Assembly: GCA_902800055.1 (NCBI GenBank)
Contig: CADCCW010000019.1
Coordinates: forward strand, 1 to 36,583
Direction of reading: 5' to 3'
Source of the DNA: an uncultured bacterium
Lineage (GTDB): Bacteria; Verrucomicrobiota; Kiritimatiellia; RFP12; UBA1067
DNA length: 36,583 nt
This document shows, in pieces, positions 30,363 to 36,583 of the stretch. The notes beneath the pieces are model-generated. The model was not told where the DNA came from. It did not search any database and saw nothing but the letters and a program-made list of their open reading frames with translations. The stretch's first letter is position 1, and each line of letters begins with the position of its first letter. The position numbers and the translations under genes are program-made.

Positions 30363-31420
30363 CTTCCCTCGATTATGTCCGCGACCTTGGCGGCGGCATA
30401 CGGCGCCGCCAGCGCCTTCATCTTCTCCGACATCCCCGCAAGCCGCCCCGGATTGTCGTAGAGCCCGACCAGGTAGCGGCACAGCCCGCGGGAGTCGAGC
30501 TTCGACTGGATGCCCTCGTCTGCCGCGCCCGCCGATGCAAACGCGTCCGCGTTGAAATGCTGGTGGTTGCGCATGGCCGACGGCAGCGGAATGAGCAGCG
30601 CCGGCTTGCCGCAGGCGGCGAGCTCGAAACAGGTGGAGGCTCCGGCGCGGGCGACCACAACGTTCGCCGAGGCAAACGCCGCGGCCATCTCCGGCTCGAA
30701 GGCGTGGACCCTTGCCGGCAGCCCCGCCTTGGCATAGGCCTCCGCGACGGCGGCTTCGTCCTTCGCCCCGGTCTGGTGGATCACGTAGAGCGGCTTTCCG
30801 CCGGCGCGGCGGTCAAGCTCCGCCTTCATCGCCACCAGCGCGCCGGACATCAGCTCGTTGACGGCGTGCGCCCCCTGGGAACCGCCGGTCACGAAGACGA
30901 CGAACGAGTCGGGCGGAATGAAATCGAAGCGCGAGCCAGACGCGATCTCGGCACGCACCGGAAGCCCAGTCAGCACAGTCTTCTTCCCCGGCAGGTACTT
31001 CGCAGTACACTCGAAGCTGATCGCCACCACATCGGCGAAGCGAGAAAGGAACTCGACCGCCTTGCCCGGCACCGTATTCGCCTCGTGAAGGAAAATCTTC
31101 ACCTTGCGGCTGCGCGCCGCCAGCACCGGCGGCAGCGAAGAATACGACCCCATCGCCAGCAGCGCGTCGGGCCGGTGCCGACGCATCTCGCGGCGGCAGC
31201 GGAGAATCGAGGCGAAGTTGAAAAACGCGTTGCGGAGCCTGAGCTGCCGCGCACCGGTGGAGAAGACAGGTCCGCTCCAGCGGCGCATGACCGAGCTTTC
31301 GATGTCCCGCCCCGACTCCCACACCGTGACCTCGTGGCCGCGCCGGACCAGTTCCTCGGCCACCGCCAGCCCGGGGAACGCGTGCCCGCCGGTGCCTCCG
31401 CATGCTACCGCTACCTTCAT
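30359..31420 (-). CDS. murG: MurG, lipid II-forming GlcNAc transferase
   Basis: The protein has 353 residues, the normal size. MurG adds GlcNAc from UDP-GlcNAc to lipid I on the inner face of the membrane, making lipid II. The phosphate-binding loops are GGTGGHAFPG (about 8-17) and TGGSQGAHAVNE, with LHEANTVPGKA and GASTCFELAACGKPALLIPLP between and after. The common HEQN is HEAN here. The start ATG at 31420 shares its A with the upstream stop (TGATG), and AAAGGGAT lies upstream. Unlike in many bacteria, it is not in a mur/fts cluster but in a mixed operon with transketolase and pyrF. Confidence 0.95.
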   Translation of the reverse strand: MKVAVACGGTGGHAFPGLAVAEELVRRGHEVTVWESGRDIESSVMRRWSGPVFSTGARQLRLRNAFFNFASILRCRREMRRHRPDALLAMGSYSSLPPVLAARSRKVKIFLHEANTVPGKAVEFLSRFADVVAISFECTAKYLPGKKTVLTGLPVRAEIASGSRFDFIPPDSFVVFVTGGSQGAHAVNELMSGALVAMKAELDRRAGGKPLYVIHQTGAKDEAAVAEAYAKAGLPARVHAFEPEMAAAFASANVVVARAGASTCFELAACGKPALLIPLPSAMRNHQHFNADAFASAGAADEGIQSKLDSRGLCRYLVGLYDNPGRLAGMSEKMKALAAPYAAAKVADIIEGR

Positions 31421-32790
31421 CACCAATCCCTTTCGTTGGGCGGCAGAGGCGCCTTGCGCATCCGCGCCTTCTTGTCCGCCTCGTGTTCGTCGTTGCGCTC
31501 CTGCGCCTTCTTGAGCAGCGCCTCGATCTCCTTGTCCTCGGGCTTCTCCTCTTCCTCGCCCTCCTGGCCCTGGGCCTCCTCGGCCTCGGGCGGCTCCTCC
31601 TCCTGCTCGCCCTGGGTCTCGCCCTCGCCGTCCTCGGACTGCTGGTCCTGCTGCTGATCCTGGTTCTGCTGCTGATCCTGCTGCTGGTTCTGTCCCTGCT
31701 GGCCGCCGGACTGCGGCTGACCCTGGCCGCCGCCGTTGTTGTCCTTCGGCAGCAGCTCGCGGATCTCGTTGAGAATGTCGCACGCCTTGAGCTGCTGTGG
31801 CGGGATGCTCTTCTCGCAGCATTCAAGCTGGATTTTCTCCAGTTCGGTGGCAAGCGCGGAGATCTTCGCCTGGTCCTCGGCGGTGAACGGCGGCTTGTTG
31901 GTGTCGGCCTGCGCCTGCTGTTCGTAGTTCCTCGCCCACGCGGGGAACTTGGCGCGGAACGCGCGGGTGAAGTCGAGCGCGTCATGCTGCCAGTCGCGCC
32001 CATTCACCGCCTCCACGTCGAGATACGCGTTCGACTGCGCGACCAGACCCTCGTCTACGGCCATTGGCGGCAACGCCACCAGCTTGAGGAAGCGGGTGAA
32101 GTCGTGCTCGGCGTCGCTCACCGATGAATACGCCTCGCGTTTCATGTCCGAGAGGAGTTTAGCCGCCTCCCTGGTCTTCTCCTGCGCCTGCTCGATCTGC
32201 GCGAGGATGGTGGCAGCCTGCTCTTCATTGGTCACCGACTGGGTAATCGCCTCGCGCACCGGATACCAGACATCGACCAGTTTTTCCGCGCGGCGCGAAA
32301 GCCCGTCGGCCATCGCCACCGCACGCTCCGCCCGGTTGGTGAGATAGCCGCCCGACTCCACGAGAAGCCGCCGCGCCTCGTACGCCGCCTCGCGCAGCAT
32401 CGCACCCGGGTCCTTGCCCTGCGCGGCCTTGAGCACCGCGTCGATGTGCTTCGTCTCGCGCTCGACGCCAAGTCCGTCCACTGCGCGGGTGAAGTTGCGG
32501 TTCGCCTTCGCGTCGTTGGGCGCCGCCCTGAGCGCGATCTGCGCCGCCGCCGCGGCCTCCTCGCGGTCGCCGCGCTCATGCGCAATCGCCGCCACCACCT
32601 CCGCCGCACGCGCGCCGTGGCTCTTCGAGAGCATCAGCGGCTTCAGCACCCTAAGCGCGTTGGTGACGTCGCCGGCGCGGTAGAAGTCGACGCCCTCGTT
32701 CCACACTTCGCCGTCGGTCCGCTCCGCGTCGCCCGCAGCCGCCGCCAGCGGCAACAGCGCTGCGGCAAGGATGGCGAGTCGAAACCTCAT
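31420..32790 (-). CDS. Exported TPR protein with Q/E-rich tail, BatC-like
   Basis: The protein has 456 residues. A signal peptide (MRFRLAILAAALLPLAAAAG) precedes TPR-like helices (EGVDFYRAGDVTNALRVLKPL and the following blocks to about 115), a long helical middle, then from about 345 a low-complexity stretch of Gln, Gly, Asn and Glu. It ends with a basic patch and the terminal residues ERDW. BatC proteins of Bacteroidota-type aerotolerance operons share a TPR, an acidic/Gln-rich segment and a terminal KDW-like end, so I read this as a distant BatC-like protein; other bat genes are not seen. It overlaps pyrF by four bases and murG by one. The identification is tentative. Confidence 0.65.
   Translation of the reverse strand: MRFRLAILAAALLPLAAAAGDAERTDGEVWNEGVDFYRAGDVTNALRVLKPLMLSKSHGARAAEVVAAIAHERGDREEAAAAAQIALRAAPNDAKANRNFTRAVDGLGVERETKHIDAVLKAAQGKDPGAMLREAAYEARRLLVESGGYLTNRAERAVAMADGLSRRAEKLVDVWYPVREAITQSVTNEEQAATILAQIEQAQEKTREAAKLLSDMKREAYSSVSDAEHDFTRFLKLVALPPMAVDEGLVAQSNAYLDVEAVNGRDWQHDALDFTRAFRAKFPAWARNYEQQAQADTNKPPFTAEDQAKISALATELEKIQLECCEKSIPPQQLKACDILNEIRELLPKDNNGGGQGQPQSGGQQGQNQQQDQQQNQDQQQDQQSEDGEGETQGEQEEEPPEAEEAQGQEGEEEEKPEDKEIEALLKKAQERNDEHEADKKARMRKAPLPPNERDW
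31636..31700 (-). repeat. Imperfect tandem CTG/ATC-type repeats encoding Gln/Asp-rich tract
   Basis: The plus strand here has repeated blocks such as CTGCTGCTGATCCTGGTT, giving runs of Gln, Asp and Asn on the minus strand inside the BatC-like gene. Such tracts change length easily by slippage and could differ between strains. Confidence 0.6.
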
Positions 32791-33482
32791 CCCCCGATCT
32801 CTTGGACAATCGCCCGCGCCGCCGCCACTGGATCCGGCGCCGCCAGCACCGGACGCCCCACCACCAGGTGCGTCGCGCCGTCGCGCACCGCCTCGGCCGG
32901 CGTCGCCACGCGCTTCTGGTCGCCGACGGCGCTGCCGGACGGACGCACGCCGGGGGTGACGAACAAAGTTCCCGGACGCAGCGACCGCGAAAGCGACCCC
33001 ACTTCCAGCGGCGAGCAGACGAGCCCGTCCGCGCCGGAGTCGACGGCGAGGGATGCTACCGCCCGCACCTGTTCGGCCGGGGAGCGGCCGGTAACGCCGA
33101 TGTCCGAGAGGTCCTGCGCGTCCAGCGAAGTAAGCACCGTCACCGCGAGGATCTTCGGAGCTGCCTCGCCAAACTCCGCCGCCGCGTCCGCCGCCGCGCG
33201 CACCATCGCCCGGCCGCCGGAGGCGTGGATGGTAAGGAGGTCGACGCCGAGCCTCGCGGCGGACCTCACCGCACGCTCGACCGTGCGCGGGATGTCGTGG
33301 AACTTGAGGTCGAGGAACACTCGCTTGCCGAGGTCCTTGACCGCCTTGACGACATCCGGGCCCTCGGCGGCAAACAGCTCCAGGCCGATCTTGTAGAAGC
33401 CGACCGCGTCTCCGATCGCCTTTACCTTCTCCACCGCCTCGCCGCGGCTCGCCACGTCCAGCGCAACTATCAGCTCGGCCAT
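32787..33482 (-). CDS. pyrF: Orotidine 5'-phosphate decarboxylase
   Basis: The protein has 231 residues, the standard bacterial length. PyrF converts OMP to UMP. The catalytic D-x-K-x-x-D set is Asp58, Lys60 and Asp63 in FLDLKFHDIPRTV. Other blocks are LIVALDVASRGEA near the N-terminus, VDLLTIHASGGRAMV, and the phosphate loop TPGVRP with HLVVGRPVLAAPDP near the end. It begins two bases after the transketolase stop and overlaps the next gene by four bases. The other pyrimidine gene here, pyrB, is over 16 kb away in a different unit. Confidence 0.96.
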   Translation of the reverse strand: MAELIVALDVASRGEAVEKVKAIGDAVGFYKIGLELFAAEGPDVVKAVKDLGKRVFLDLKFHDIPRTVERAVRSAARLGVDLLTIHASGGRAMVRAAADAAAEFGEAAPKILAVTVLTSLDAQDLSDIGVTGRSPAEQVRAVASLAVDSGADGLVCSPLEVGSLSRSLRPGTLFVTPGVRPSGSAVGDQKRVATPAEAVRDGATHLVVGRPVLAAPDPVAAARAIVQEIGG

Positions 33483-33484
33483 GG

Positions 33485-35428
33485 CTACACCAGCTCCTTC
33501 GCGACCTTGTAGACGTTGTCGACCGTGAAGCCGAACTTCTCGCTCAGCTCCTTGTATGGCGCGGAGGCGCCGTAGCGGTCGATGGTCACGTAGGCCGTGG
33601 TCCTGAAGTCGATGCGGAAGCGGTCCAGCCCGAAGCGCGTCCCCGCCTCGACGATGACGCGCTTGTGCATCTCCTGCGGCAGCACCTCGCAGCGGTACTC
33701 CGGCGACGTTTCGCGGTGGAAGCGCTCGACGCAGGGGAAGGACGCGACGCGCACGCCCACGCCCTCGGCCGCGAGCCGCTTGGCCGCCTCGACCGCGAGC
33801 GCCACCTCGGAGCCGGTGGCGAGGAAGAGGATGGTGTCGGCGTTCTGGGGGCCGGCGATGTAGATGTCGTAGCCGCCCTTGGTGACGCCCTCGGCGGTCA
33901 CACCGTCCAGCACCGGCACGTTCTGCCGCGTCGTCAGGAGGCAGCTCGGGCCCGTCGTGTGCTGGAGGATCTCCACCCACGCGAAGGCGGTCTCGTTCGC
34001 GTCCGCCGGCCGCCACGTCATCACGTTCGGCATCGCGCGGAGCGCGGCGAGGTGCTCGACCGGCTCGTGGGTGGGACCGTCCTCGCCCACGCAGTAGCTG
34101 TCGTGCGAGAAGACGTAGATGGACGGCACCTCCATCAGCGCCGCGAGGCGGATCGCCGGGCGGCAGTAGTCGGAGAATACGAAGAACGTGGCCGCGTAGC
34201 CGCGGAGGGCCGGGTCGAAGGCGGTGAAGCCGTTGACGATCGCGGACATGCCGAGCTCGCGCACGCCGAAGTGGATGTTGCGCCCGTCGAACGCGCCGGG
34301 GCCGACGTCGCCGAGCCCCTTGAGGACCGTCTTGTTCGACGGCCCCAGGTCGGCGCTGCCGCCGACGAGGCCGGGGACGAGCGGCGCGAGCGCGTTCATC
34401 ACCGCGCCGCAGGCCGCGCGGGTGGCGACCGGCTTCGCGGGGTCGAACTTCGGCAGCGCGGCGACGAGCGCGGCGCGGTCCGCCATGTCGCCGACCGGGC
34501 GCTTCCAGCCGCCCTTCTTCCACTTGAGCGCGAAGCGGTGGAGCGAGTCGGTGCGCGACTTGAAGATTTTATACACCTCATCCGGCACGACGAAGGACCG
34601 CTCCGGGTCGAAGCCGAGCGCGCGCTTGAGCGCCGCGGTCTCCTCCGCGCCGAGCGGCGCGCCATGGCAGTCGGCGGTGTCCTGCTTGGTCGGGGCGCCG
34701 CGGCCGATCACGGTGTTCGCGACGACGATCACCGGCTGGCCCTTCACCTTCGCAGCGCGGCGGTAGGCGGAGCGGATGGCGTCGTAGTCGTGGCCGTCGA
34801 CCTCGAACACCTTCCAGCCGTAGCTCGCGAAGCGCTTCTTGACGTCGTCGGCGAGCGCGAGCGAGGTGGCGCCCTCGATGGTGATGCGGTTGGAGTCGTA
34901 GACGAGCACCAGGTCGTCGAGCTTCATCGCCCCGGCCCAGCTGCACGCCTCGTGGCTGATGCCCTCCTCGAGGTCGCCGTCGCCGCAGAAGACCCAGGTC
35001 TTGTTGGCGATATGCGACTTCTTCGCGGCGAGCGCGAGGCCGACGCCCATCGCGATGCCCTGGCCGAGCGGGCCAGTGGTCACCTCCACGCCGGGCAGGA
35101 GGCTGCGCTCGGGATGCCCCGCGCAGCGCGAGCCCCACTGGCGGAAGGTCTTGAGCTCGTCCATCGCAAGGCCGCCCATTCCGGAAAGGTGGAAAAGCGC
35201 ATAGACGAGCGCGCTCGCGTGCCCGCCGGAGAAGACGAGGCGGTCGCGCCCGGCCCAGAGCGGGTCCTTGGGGTCGACGTTGAGGAACTCGAGCCACAGG
35301 ACGAGCGCGAGGTCCGCCATGCCCATCGCGGCGCCGGGGTGGCCGGAGTTGGCCTTGTCGATCATGTCCGCGCAGAGGCAGCGGATGGTTCTCGAAGCGA
35401 GATCAAGCTGGTTGTTGGAAGGTTTCAT
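33485..35428 (-). CDS. tkt: Transketolase
   Basis: The protein has 647 residues, the full-length single-chain form. Transketolase moves two-carbon units between pentose, hexose and triose phosphates with thiamine diphosphate. Landmarks are SGHPGAAMGMADL, GGHASALVYALFHL, TTGPLGQGIAMGVG, the thiamine motif GDGDLEEGISHEA, CHGAPLG, VRELGMSAIVNGF with the catalytic glutamate, HDSYCVGEDGPTHEPVEHLA, and RFGLDRFRI before the C-terminal domain. I take the ATG at 35428 because the protein there matches the family start (NNQLDLASRTIRCLCADMI) and because TATAAT ends ten bases upstream; the longer frame to 35524 reads through the promoter. There is no Shine-Dalgarno. It heads a six-gene unit. Confidence 0.96.
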   Translation of the reverse strand: MKPSNNQLDLASRTIRCLCADMIDKANSGHPGAAMGMADLALVLWLEFLNVDPKDPLWAGRDRLVFSGGHASALVYALFHLSGMGGLAMDELKTFRQWGSRCAGHPERSLLPGVEVTTGPLGQGIAMGVGLALAAKKSHIANKTWVFCGDGDLEEGISHEACSWAGAMKLDDLVLVYDSNRITIEGATSLALADDVKKRFASYGWKVFEVDGHDYDAIRSAYRRAAKVKGQPVIVVANTVIGRGAPTKQDTADCHGAPLGAEETAALKRALGFDPERSFVVPDEVYKIFKSRTDSLHRFALKWKKGGWKRPVGDMADRAALVAALPKFDPAKPVATRAACGAVMNALAPLVPGLVGGSADLGPSNKTVLKGLGDVGPGAFDGRNIHFGVRELGMSAIVNGFTAFDPALRGYAATFFVFSDYCRPAIRLAALMEVPSIYVFSHDSYCVGEDGPTHEPVEHLAALRAMPNVMTWRPADANETAFAWVEILQHTTGPSCLLTTRQNVPVLDGVTAEGVTKGGYDIYIAGPQNADTILFLATGSEVALAVEAAKRLAAEGVGVRVASFPCVERFHRETSPEYRCEVLPQEMHKRVIVEAGTRFGLDRFRIDFRTTAYVTIDRYGASAPYKELSEKFGFTVDNVYKVAKELV

Positions 35429-35438
35429 AGATGGGTGT

Positions 35439-35447
35439 ATTATACCA
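35439..35447 (-). promoter_or_regulatory. Extended -10 promoter of the tkt unit
   Basis: The minus strand reads TGGTATAAT with the core at 35444-35439; predicted +1 is 35432, four bases before the ATG. At the -35 position lies a small palindrome GCACAAAGTGC (35457-35467) rather than TTGACA, which may be a regulator site. Confidence 0.75.
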
Positions 35448-35501
35448 TAATCCGCCGCACAAAGTGCCGCGCATTCTGCCGCGCCAGCCCAGTATCGGGG
35501 T

Positions 35502-35521
35502 GGCGGGCCTCTGCGCCCGCC
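35502..35521 (-). terminator. GC-rich hairpin downstream of the secreted-protein gene
   Basis: GGCGGGC and GCCCGCC form a perfect 7-base stem around the loop GCAGAG (minus strand), 17 bases after the stop at 35538. There is no T tract, so it may be a Rho-assisted terminator, an mRNA end stabiliser, or one copy of a dispersed palindromic repeat. I found no second copy in the window. Confidence 0.4.
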
Positions 35522-35537
35522 CATATCGGAGCGGAGG

Positions 35538-36583
35538 CTACTCTATCGTAACCTCTACTGCGCCCTTGCCCTTGACCGTCGCCGTGCCGTAGCCAATGCC
35601 GTTCAGGACGATGCCGCTCACGCTGACCGTCGTCGCCTTCAGCTTGCCCTTCACATCGGCGTAGGCCTTGAACGAGCCCTTGAACGAGCCGTCGGCCTTC
35701 TTGTAGGTCAGCTTCAGCCCCGACGGGTTCTCGCCGAGCTTCGACTCGTCGACCTCCTGCGTACCGCGCAGGTACATCACCTTCCCCGCCTTCGCGCCGC
35801 CGGCGACCACCCACTTCGCGCCCTTCGGCTCGACCGAGACGCCGTCCGGCAGGTAGGGTAGCGCGTCGATGCCGGTGACCGCGAAAAATTCATCCTCGTC
35901 GATGCGGAACGCCGCGCCGGCCTTGAGCGCGCCGCCGCGGCCGGAGACCACGTCGTCGCCGAGGCCCACGACGACGACTTCGCCGCCGTCGAGCGGAAGC
36001 CACAGTGCAAACGAGATGTTCGCCTTCGGCAGAACGACCGGCACGCAAGCCCACTCCTCGCCGATGAGGAACACGGCGTTCCCGGTCGCCTTCTTGCCGT
36101 TTGCGAGCGTGCCAGACACCTTCGCCTTGCCCTTGGCGGAAATCGTGACCGTGAAGTTGCCGGCGTCGGCGAGGATGCTGATGCCGCCGAGCCACTTGCC
36201 GAGCACCGCGTTCGCCGCGTTCAGCTCCGCCTTGTCCTTCGAAGTGAAGAAGTTCCGCGCGCCGTTGATGGCGTAAGCGCCATAGCTGCCGGCGAACCCG
36301 TCCGCGCCGAGCACAATGACACACTCCTCGCCGCCGACCAGTTCCAATTCAGTCGGACCGTCTGCGGCAATCTGGACGCTGCCCTTCCCCACGGCCTTAA
36401 GCGTCACCTTCTTCGCGCCGAGCTGCACCGTCGCCTTGATGGTTGCCAGCCCCGTCTTCTTGTTGGGCTTTCCTACCTTCACCAGGATCGTCCCCTTCAT
36501 GTTCCCGTCATCGTCAAAGAGATAACCGTTGTACTCGCTTGCGACCGCGCCAGGGGCTGCTCCGTCTATCGTTTCGTACAGTT
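35538..36583 (-). CDS. C-terminal part of a large secreted beta-rich protein (5' end outside window)
   Basis: The frame is open from the right edge to the stop at 35540-35538, so 348 codons are visible. An internal ATG at 36500 is not a credible start, because the reading frame continues upstream with matching sequence (SEYNGYLFDDDGN). The sequence is rich in Gly, Val, Lys and Thr in short strands and holds three similar segments: GTILVKVGKPNKKTG..., NFTVTISAKGKAKVSGTL, and LTYKKADGSFKGSFKAY followed by the last strand GYGTATVKGKGAVEVTIE. I remember similar C-terminal modules on large exported proteins of gut Kiritimatiellota genomes, but cannot verify this here. It is not a recognisable PEP-CTERM or type IX sorting tail. 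Function unknown; an adhesin or surface-layer-like role is possible. Confidence 0.8.
   Translation of the reverse strand, partial: LYETIDGAAPGAVASEYNGYLFDDDGNMKGTILVKVGKPNKKTGLATIKATVQLGAKKVTLKAVGKGSVQIAADGPTELELVGGEECVIVLGADGFAGSYGAYAINGARNFFTSKDKAELNAANAVLGKWLGGISILADAGNFTVTISAKGKAKVSGTLANGKKATGNAVFLIGEEWACVPVVLPKANISFALWLPLDGGEVVVVGLGDDVVSGRGGALKAGAAFRIDEDEFFAVTGIDALPYLPDGVSVEPKGAKWVVAGGAKAGKVMYLRGTQEVDESKLGENPSGLKLTYKKADGSFKGSFKAYADVKGKLKATTVSVSGIVLNGIGYGTATVKGKGAVEVTIE

Noticed and set aside
33665..35551. Plus-strand open frame of 628 codons
   Set aside because: It is antisense to tkt and crosses its promoter; no protein motif.
36316..36525. Small plus-strand frame near the right edge
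   Set aside because: It is antisense to the conserved reading frame that continues past the window edge.
1..36583. CRISPR array, phage, restriction-modification or toxin-antitoxin system
   Set aside because: No regularly spaced repeats and no protein with motifs of such systems were seen.

Overview
The window is one GC-rich bacterial chromosome segment in which every gene I can support, 32 protein genes (two cut by the window edges) and one tRNA, lies on the minus strand. Gene order therefore runs from high to low coordinates. I see no phage, insertion sequence, CRISPR array or plasmid gene. The mix points to a Gram-negative member of the PVC group, most likely an uncultured gut-type Kiritimatiellota. 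The clues are an exosortase/EpsI pair, a SecA with extra insertions, Tat-dependent Gfo/Idh/MocA oxidoreductases, an RnfE subunit, and a secreted protein tail of a kind I associate with that phylum. The phylum call is inference and should be tested with SecA, TopA or transketolase trees.

The window divides into six transcription units, each introduced by the same -10 element TATAAT. (1) 36583-35538: C-terminal part of a large secreted protein. (2) 35428-28603: transketolase, pyrF, a BatC-like TPR protein, murG, an aminotransferase and a divergent ThyX-like protein. (3) 28566-25797: an MsbA-type ABC exporter and an oligopeptide-type ABC ATPase. (4) 25763-21390: an isolated rnfE, nrdR, a Gfo/Idh-like protein lacking its catalytic residues, an MntR/DtxR regulator, a zinc-ribbon/PTS-EIIA fusion and a D-Ala-D-Ala carboxypeptidase, closed by an intrinsic terminator. 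(5) 21308-14841: rhaA, uxuA, a Tat-exported oxidoreductase, a small exported protein, fmt and pyrB. (6) 14800-2808: a 23S pseudouridine synthase, topA, a Xer recombinase, exosortase, EpsI, a WecA/CapD-like fusion, nagA, tRNA-Ser(GCU), a hexose-6-phosphate mutarotase and an exported glycosidase-like protein, followed by a hairpin. Unit (7), secA, starts at 2750 and runs off the left edge.

The most striking whole-window pattern is the promoters. Six copies of TATAAT, five in the extended form TGGTATAAT, stand in front of the first gene of a unit. In five of them the expected transcription start falls 0-4 bases from the ATG and no Shine-Dalgarno sequence fits in between, so those mRNAs look leaderless. 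Many internal genes of the same operons have good Shine-Dalgarno sites or 1-4 base stop/start overlaps. The exception is rhaA, which has a 36-base leader, a good ribosome site and a palindrome at the predicted transcription start, as expected for a regulated catabolic operon.

Other points worth pursuing are a TopA whose zinc fingers are replaced by three related repeats, the zinc-ribbon/EIIA fusion, the ThyX-like protein with RHK-x7-S and a cysteine cluster, the catalytically dead Gfo/Idh protein, the WecA/CapD-like fusion beside the exosortase, and the isolated RnfE with an added CxxCxxC tail. No stretch over 300 bases lacks a gene; the longest gap is 109 bases (35429-35537).
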